This document shows, piece by piece, positions 59,300 through 64,000 of a DNA stretch of 64,000 nt (positions are counted from its first letter, which is position 1; the number at the start of each line of letters is the position of its first letter). The stretch is taken from positions 6,486,001 through 6,550,000 of the forward strand of contig NZ_CP071839.1 in assembly GCF_017526105.1 (NCBI RefSeq), given 5' to 3'. A program made the position numbers and the translations under genes. This stretch comes from Streptomyces cyanogenus. GTDB taxonomy: Bacteria; Actinomycetota; Actinomycetes; Streptomycetales; Streptomycetaceae. Under the pieces are notes generated by a model. That model worked only from the letters and a program-made list of their open reading frames with translations, made no database searches and was not told where the DNA came from.

Positions 59300-60268
59300 C
59301 TACGGGCGCCGAGCGGCGGACGCGGGACGATCGGCTCCTTTCCCCCGGGCGGGCTTCACCAGCTCCGCGTTGAACTGGGCGCCGACCAGGAGGGCCAGGT
59401 TGGCCAGCCACAGCCAGACCAGGAAGACCACGACACCCGCCAGCGAACCGTACAGCCGGTGATAGGTCGTGACGTGCGAGGTGTAGACGGCGAATCCGAG
59501 GGAGGCGACCAGCAGGAGCACCACCGCCAGGGCGCCACCCGGCGCCATCCTCCGCACCGGGCGGGAGGGCGCCGGACCCGAGCGGTAGAGGACCAGCACC
59601 AGGGCCACGGCGACCACGGCCACGAGCGGCCAGCGCAGAGCGTCCCAGGCGACCTGCGGCCCGGTGCCCAGGTCCAGCGCCCGGCCCAGCCGCCGGGCCA
59701 GGCCGCCGGTGAGGAACAGCGCCAGGGTGGTCGTCAGGAGCAGCGAGATCAGGACGAGGGCCGTGGCGACGATCCGCGGAGCGGTACGCCACAACGGCCG
59801 GTCCGCACTGATGCGGTGCATGGAGTGCAACGCCCGGCGGAAGACACTCAGGTAGCTGGAGCCCGACCACAGCGCTCCCGACCCCGCCAGGAAGATCAGC
59901 GTCCATGCCGTCGACGGCTGTCCGGCCATCTGCAGCAGCGTGCTGCGCAGCAGCTCGCGGGAGGCGACCGGGGCGGCCTGCGACATGCGGTCGATGACCT
60001 CCGGTTTGGCCGTCGGGACGGTCAGACCCACGATCGAGAGGATCACCAGCAGGACCGGGAACAGGGCCAGGACCGCGTAGTACGTCAGCGCGGCGGCCCA
60101 GTCGGTCACGTCGTCGTTCCAGACGGCCACCGGCGTCCGGCGCAACGCCGCCCACCACCGTGCCGTACGACCGTCTGCGTCCTCCACGAGGCGGATGCTC
60201 TCACCCCCGGTGCTCGGCCGTACCCCGGCCACGACTGCCGGTCGCCTTCCCGGAAACGCCGCCGTCAT
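59300..60268 (-). CDS. YihY/BrkB-family inner-membrane protein
   Basis: 322 aa with about six membrane spans: AAALTYYAVLALFPVLLVI, WTLIFLAGSGALWSGS, TALVLISLLLTTTLALFL, WPLVAVVAVALVLVL, ALAVVLLLVASLGFAVY and VVFLVWLWLANLALLVG. The DDVTDWAAALTYY and GAQFNAEL signatures mark the family, whose function is unsettled. It is not part of the partner-switch operons and runs divergent to the PAS/GAF phosphatase gene. Confidence 0.88.
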   Translation of the reverse strand: MTAAFPGRRPAVVAGVRPSTGGESIRLVEDADGRTARWWAALRRTPVAVWNDDVTDWAAALTYYAVLALFPVLLVILSIVGLTVPTAKPEVIDRMSQAAPVASRELLRSTLLQMAGQPSTAWTLIFLAGSGALWSGSSYLSVFRRALHSMHRISADRPLWRTAPRIVATALVLISLLLTTTLALFLTGGLARRLGRALDLGTGPQVAWDALRWPLVAVVAVALVLVLYRSGPAPSRPVRRMAPGGALAVVLLLVASLGFAVYTSHVTTYHRLYGSLAGVVVFLVWLWLANLALLVGAQFNAELVKPARGKGADRPASAARRP

Positions 60269-60366
60269 GCCCGGATGTCGTCGTCATGGCCGCCATCGGA
60301 ACGAATGTGATGGTCCGGTGCGGTTTTCCAGGGCGGGTTGCGACGGTGGGCGCCGGTGCGGGACTG

Positions 60367-60380
60367 TTGCCGTAAGACAT
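60367..60380 (+). promoter_or_regulatory. Shared motif TTGCC-N4-GACAA, site 3
   Basis: TTGCCGTAAGACAT, with one mismatch to the consensus, 30 bp before the phosphatase start at 60410. It also shares the leading GTTGCCGT with site 1. Confidence 0.45.
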
Positions 60381-60409
60381 CTATTTCCCCATGGCAGGAA
60401 GGTGGTGGG

Positions 60410-62101
60410 GTGCGCACGTGCGTGCCTCCGCTTGTGTCTTCTTCCCCCGGTACCTCCGCCCGTCCGCCCGATGCCGGCCACACGGTCGGCGCGACGTGGA
60501 CTGAGGCCCCCTGTCCCGTTCTCATCGTCGACCGCCACGGCGGTCTGGTCGACGTCAACGGGGCCGCCCGGACACTCCTCCCCGGTGCCGCCAGCGGCGA
60601 CTGGCTGCACGAGCACGTCCCCTCCTGGCTCTGCGACGCTCACCAGCGCATCAGCGACGGGCTGCGCGGCGCGCGCGCCGAGCCGCTGAGCGGACCCATC
60701 AGGGAACGCCACTTCGAGGCGCACCCCACGGCGGCCGGCGACGGCGACGTGGTGTGGTGGCTGCTCGACGACACCGACCGCCGCCTGGCCGAGGCCGCGC
60801 TGACCGACGCGCAGACGCGCACCGAGATCCTCTCGCAGGTCTCCAGCAGGCTGCTGTCCACCCTGAACGTGCCGCGCTGCATGGAGGTGACCGCCTCCAT
60901 GGCCGCGGAGCACATCGCCGACGCCGCGGTCCTCGTCGCCCCGCCGAAGGGGCGGCGCCACCCCCTGACCTACGCGGTCAGGGGCGGGCCCGTCACCCAG
61001 GTCACACGGCTGGTCGACGTCTCCGGCGTACCGGGCCTGACCGAGGCCCTGCAGGGCTTCCCGCCGGTACCGGCCCGGTGGATAAACCCCGCCGACATCC
61101 CCGACTGGGTCGCCCCGGACGGCTTCGCCGGCCCGGTCGGCTCCGTGATCGTCGCTCCGCTCCCCGGTCACGGCGTACCCGCCGGCGCCCTGATCCTCGT
61201 GCGCTCCAGCACGGAGCAGTCCTTCACCGAAGGCGAGGAGGTCTTCGCCCGGCTCTTCGCCGCCCGCGCCGGCGCCGCCCTCTCCGCCGCCCGCCTCTAC
61301 GGCGAACAGGCCACCGTCACCGCCACGCTGATGCGCGAGTTGCTGCCTCCGCCGCTGAGCAGCGTGCACGGGGTGGAGTACGCCGGCGGCTACCGCGCGG
61401 CCAAGGACCACGAGCGGGTCGGCGGGGACTTCTACGACGTCCACCCCGGCTCCGACCCCTCCCAGGACACCCTCGTCGTCCTCGGCGACGTCGCGGGCAA
61501 GGGCCTGGACGCGGCCGTGCTCACCGGCAAGATCCGCAACACGCTGCACGCGCTGCTGCCGTTGACCGACGACCACCAGCGGGTGCTCGACCTGCTCAAC
61601 GGCGCGCTTCTCACCTCCCGGCACGCCCGCTTCGCCACGCTGGTCCTCGCCTCCGTCCGCCGTCGCGGCAGCCGGGCCCAGCTCCGGCTGACCAGCGCCG
61701 GCCACCTGCCGCCGCTGATCGTCCGCGCCGACGGCACGGTGGAGGAGGTACCCGCCCACGGAACCCTGGTCGGTGCGCTGCCCGCCGTCACGGCGCACAC
61801 GGTCCGGATGGTGCTGGCGCCCGGAGACACCTGCCTGCTCTACACCGACGGCATCACCGAGGCGCGCGGCGGCCCGCTCGGCGACGAGTTCTTCGGCGAG
61901 CACCGCCTGCGCCGGGCCCTGGCGGAATGCGCGGGCCTCCCGGCGGAAGCGGTCGTGGAACGGGTGCAGATGCTCGCCGCCGAGTGGCTGGGCGGGGGCC
62001 GCCACGACGACATGGCCGCCGTCGCCATCAGCGTCCCCCGAACCGGCCCGCTGACCGTGCTGCACGGACGGGCGGGCGCCAAGAACAGGAGGAGAACGTG
62101 A
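60410..62101 (+). CDS. PAS-GAF-SpoIIE serine phosphatase
   Basis: 563 aa, GTG 60410 with AGGAAGG 7 nt upstream. A PAS-like domain (about 25-110: CPVLIVDRHGGLVDVNGAARTL) is followed by a GAF domain (about 130-300) and a canonical PP2C/SpoIIE domain (about 320-550) with VGGDFYDV, LGDVAGKGLDAAV, YTDGITEAR and RHDDMAAVAI, all metal Asp present. It should dephosphorylate an anti-sigma-factor antagonist in response to a signal. First gene of a three-gene operon. Its stop overlaps the start of the cobalamin-binding gene (GTGA), and a STAS antagonist is third. Confidence 0.92.
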   Translation: MRTCVPPLVSSSPGTSARPPDAGHTVGATWTEAPCPVLIVDRHGGLVDVNGAARTLLPGAASGDWLHEHVPSWLCDAHQRISDGLRGARAEPLSGPIRERHFEAHPTAAGDGDVVWWLLDDTDRRLAEAALTDAQTRTEILSQVSSRLLSTLNVPRCMEVTASMAAEHIADAAVLVAPPKGRRHPLTYAVRGGPVTQVTRLVDVSGVPGLTEALQGFPPVPARWINPADIPDWVAPDGFAGPVGSVIVAPLPGHGVPAGALILVRSSTEQSFTEGEEVFARLFAARAGAALSAARLYGEQATVTATLMRELLPPPLSSVHGVEYAGGYRAAKDHERVGGDFYDVHPGSDPSQDTLVVLGDVAGKGLDAAVLTGKIRNTLHALLPLTDDHQRVLDLLNGALLTSRHARFATLVLASVRRRGSRAQLRLTSAGHLPPLIVRADGTVEEVPAHGTLVGALPAVTAHTVRMVLAPGDTCLLYTDGITEARGGPLGDEFFGEHRLRRALAECAGLPAEAVVERVQMLAAEWLGGGRHDDMAAVAISVPRTGPLTVLHGRAGAKNRRRT

Positions 62102-63186
62102 GGCACCCCACCGGGGCGGCCGATCTGCCGGACCGGCTGTGGCAGGCAGTGGCCGACGGCGACGAGTACACGGCCGTCGACATCCTGCACAAGGCAGCGG
62201 CCGACGGTGTGGACGAGGAGACGCTGCTCCTGGAGGTGATCGCGCCCGTTCAGGAGAAGGCCGGGGCCGAATGGGCCGCCGGCCGCATCACCGTGGCACA
62301 GGAACACGCCGCGACCGCCATCAGCGAGCGGGTCGTCGCCACCCTCGCCCACCGCCGCGCGGGACCCGGACGCCACGCCCCCGACCGTGGCCGGGTGACG
62401 GTCGGCTGCGTCGACGGCGAATGGCACGCCTTCCCCGCCCGGCTCGTCGCCGAGGTGCTCCGGCTGCGCGGCTGGCGGGTCGACTACCTCGGCGCCCGGA
62501 TCCCCACCCCGCATCTGGTGGCCCACCTGCACGGGACCGACCCCGACGCCGTCCTGCTGTCCGCCTCGGTCCCCACCCGCCTGCCGACGGCCCACGTCGC
62601 CGTCACCGCCTGCCAGGCCGTCGGCGTACCCGTCCTGGCGGGCGGCCGGGCCTTCGGCGCGGACGGCCGCCACGCCCGCCTCCTCGGGGCCGACGGGTGG
62701 GCGGCCGACGCCCGCGGCGCGGCCGCCGTGCTGGAGACGGGTCTCGCCCGGCCCGGCCCGGCGGCGATCCGGCAGGTGGCGGACGACCTGCCGCACCTGG
62801 CCGACCAGGAGTACACGATGGTGGTCCAGTCCCGGCCCCTCCTCGTCAAACAGACTCTGGCCGACCTCGAAACCCGCTTCCCGGCCATGCGCGGCTACGA
62901 CGACGCCCAGCGCGAGCACACCGCGCAGGACCTCGCCCACATCGTCGACTTCCTGGCCACCGCCCTCTACGTCGACGACCCCGGGATCTTCACCGCGTTC
63001 CTGACCTGGACGGCCGAGATCCTCGAAGCCAGGCACGTGCCCGCCCGTTCCGTGGCGACCGGCCTGGACCTCCTGGCCGGGCAGCTCCGCGAGTTCCCCC
63101 GCACCCTCGGCCTCCTCCACGCAGGCAGTGCCGTCGTGGCCGCCCGCCCCACCCGTCCTGTCCCCGGCCCCCACCCCAAGGCATGA
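62098..63186 (+). CDS. Cobalamin-binding protein with CarH-type W-x9-E-H motif
   Basis: 362 aa, GTG 62098 after AGGAGGAG, overlapping the phosphatase stop. A helical cap domain (about 5-90) contains EWAAGRITVAQEH, i.e. W-x9-E-H, the motif that lines 5'-deoxyadenosylcobalamin in CarH/LitR photoreceptors. A Rossmann B12 domain follows (about 97-220) with EWH in place of the usual D/E-x-H lower-ligand motif, LLSASVP and VPVLAGGRAFG. The C-terminal helical region (about 230-345) is of unknown fold. No MerR DNA-binding domain is present. Position between a phosphatase and a STAS antagonist suggests it feeds a light or B12 signal into sigma-factor control. Confidence 0.85.
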   Translation: MRHPTGAADLPDRLWQAVADGDEYTAVDILHKAAADGVDEETLLLEVIAPVQEKAGAEWAAGRITVAQEHAATAISERVVATLAHRRAGPGRHAPDRGRVTVGCVDGEWHAFPARLVAEVLRLRGWRVDYLGARIPTPHLVAHLHGTDPDAVLLSASVPTRLPTAHVAVTACQAVGVPVLAGGRAFGADGRHARLLGADGWAADARGAAAVLETGLARPGPAAIRQVADDLPHLADQEYTMVVQSRPLLVKQTLADLETRFPAMRGYDDAQREHTAQDLAHIVDFLATALYVDDPGIFTAFLTWTAEILEARHVPARSVATGLDLLAGQLREFPRTLGLLHAGSAVVAARPTRPVPGPHPKA

Positions 63187-63581
63187 CCAACCTGCACCCC
63201 ACCGAATTCACCGTCACCGTCTACCGCACGGCCGGCACGCTCACCGTGCGGGTGGCCGGCGAACTCGACTACGACACGAGCGACGGCCTGACCGACATGG
63301 TCGCCCGGCACCTGACGGCCGACCAGGCCGAGCCGAGCGACGTACGCCTGGACTTCCGCGACCTGACCTGGATCGACTCCTCGGGCCTGACCGCCCTGCT
63401 GGTGGTCCGTCGCCGTACCGCCGCCGTCGGCGCCACACTGCACCTGGACCACCGGCCCGACGTCCTGGAGCGGATGCTGCGTCTGACGAACGTGCTGGAC
63501 CACCTCACCGCCCCGGCGAGCGGCGAGGGCACGACGGACCGCCAGGAGGAGGACGGCATCACCGGGACGAGCGTCAACTGA
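63183..63581 (+). CDS. STAS-domain anti-sigma-factor antagonist
   Basis: 132 aa, ATG 63183 overlapping the previous stop (ATGA). STAS fold: FTVTVYRTAGTLTVRVAGELDYDT and VRLDFRDLTWIDSSGLTALLVV, where the Ser of IDSSG is the phosphorylation site. The unphosphorylated form would free a sigma factor from its RsbW-type kinase. It is the likely substrate of the upstream phosphatase. The last 20 residues are polar and probably disordered. Confidence 0.92.
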   Translation: MTNLHPTEFTVTVYRTAGTLTVRVAGELDYDTSDGLTDMVARHLTADQAEPSDVRLDFRDLTWIDSSGLTALLVVRRRTAAVGATLHLDHRPDVLERMLRLTNVLDHLTAPASGEGTTDRQEEDGITGTSVN

Positions 63582-63675
63582 CGGCTGGTGCCCGGTCTTT
63601 CCCTTCATAAACAAGCCATTGTCGGGGCGTATGGGTGGGATTGAAGGGCAGACGGGCGCCAGGAGGTTGATACAC

Positions 63676-63846
63676 ATGGTTCCCCTGCTTCTCGTCCTGC
63701 TTCTGGCACTGATCCTCTTCGGAGCCGGCTTCGCGCTCAAGGTCCTCTGGTGGGTCGCCGTGGCCGTGCTCGTGCTGTGGCTCCTCGGCTTCGTCATGCG
63801 CTCCACCACGGTCGGCGGTGGCCGCAGCCGGTGGTACAGATGGTGA
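63676..63846 (+). CDS. Small hydrophobic membrane protein
   Basis: 56 aa, ATG 63676 with AGGAGG 9 nt upstream. Two adjoining membrane segments (LLLVLLLALILFGAGFAL and VLWWVAVAVLVLWLLGFVM) and a basic, aromatic tail (RSRWYRW). Resembles the short hydrophobic proteins common in streptomycetes, often stress-induced. Followed by a strong terminator. Confidence 0.8.
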   Translation: MVPLLLVLLLALILFGAGFALKVLWWVAVAVLVLWLLGFVMRSTTVGGGRSRWYRW

Positions 63847-63867
63847 TCTGACACCCGCACACCCCCT

Positions 63868-63902
63868 CGCAGGGCCCGGCCGACGGACGGCCGGGCCCTG
63901 CG
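63868..63902 (+). terminator. Strong hairpin terminator
   Basis: Perfect 15-bp stem (CGCAGGGCCCGGCCG with its exact complement) and a 5-nt loop, 22 bp after the small membrane-protein gene. Confidence 0.85.
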
Positions 63903-64000
63903 TGTGTGCCCGGCACCACCGGACGTCACCCGGTTGCCGGGCGCACCCGGTGCATCCGGACGGCCGGGAGGCACCGTTGTGGGTACCGGGAGACGAGGGG

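Overview
The window is high-GC, densely coded DNA with many GTG starts, a gamma-butyrolactone-receptor-like regulator, paired HTH/MmyB-like regulators, a xylanase (xlnA-type) relic, NRPS and lasso-peptide genes and a SigB/SigF-type partner-switching cluster. All of this points to a Streptomyces chromosome, probably an accessory or arm-like region.

Layout. (1) 1-3231: an IS3-family element, minus strand, broken in orfB by an IS5-type element (1590-2460) whose left end was itself hit by an IS110-type element (156-1589). (2) 3329-10798: regulatory block with two MmyB-like XRE regulators, a TetR/ScbR-like receptor with two matching ARE-like operators, an unknown Tyr-rich protein, an acyl-CoA oxidase-like flavoenzyme and an IclR-type regulator. 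(3) 10877-33196: NRPS operon made of a SyrP/KtzO-like 2OG oxygenase, a free A-T didomain with a Gln-type code, a type II thioesterase, an AspH-type hydroxylase, an MbtH protein, a three-module NRPS (C-A-T x3) and a two-module NRPS (C-A-T-C-A-T-TE). My hand-read codes suggest Gln / Asn / Ile-Val / basic / Ile-Val / hydrophobic, so a peptide of about six residues with one or two beta-hydroxylated residues. The megasynthase is a mosaic of near-identical blocks: three identical C domains, and identical A-domain frames around exchanged specificity cores. (4) 33326-34784: an IS21 remnant and a second IS3 copy in inverted orientation to the first, so about 30 kb of cluster is bracketed by inverted IS copies.

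(5) 35001-41720: a lasso-peptide locus (precursor, cyclase, RRE protein, leader peptidase, ABC exporter) next to a decayed xlnA, with the whole segment between imperfect ~144-bp direct repeats. The predicted core is lagmysin-like. (6) 41771-47082: an FtsX-type ABC transporter divergent from a NarL-type two-component system. (7) 47194-52291: ordinary metabolic genes (nucleoside deaminase, ABM-domain membrane protein, zinc alcohol dehydrogenase, BBE-type flavoenzyme). (8) 52633-63846: stress-signalling region with a SigB/SigF-family sigma factor, two MarR regulators, two atypical SpoIIE-like phosphatases, an RsbR-like STAS protein, an RsbT-like ATPase, a BrkB-like membrane protein, and a translationally coupled operon of PAS/GAF-SpoIIE phosphatase, cobalamin-binding protein with the CarH-type W-x9-E-H motif, and STAS antagonist. 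I read the last operon as a candidate light-to-sigma-factor switch.

How they work together: the ARE-like sites tie the butyrolactone-type receptor to the regulators beside the NRPS operon. The oxygenases, MbtH and thioesterase service the NRPS. The lasso genes form one operon with attenuator-like hairpins after the precursor. The 52-64 kb genes form several partner-switch modules that share a TTGCC-N4-GACAA motif. Amino-acid specificities, products and regulation are inferred from motifs read by eye. No alignment or database search was run.
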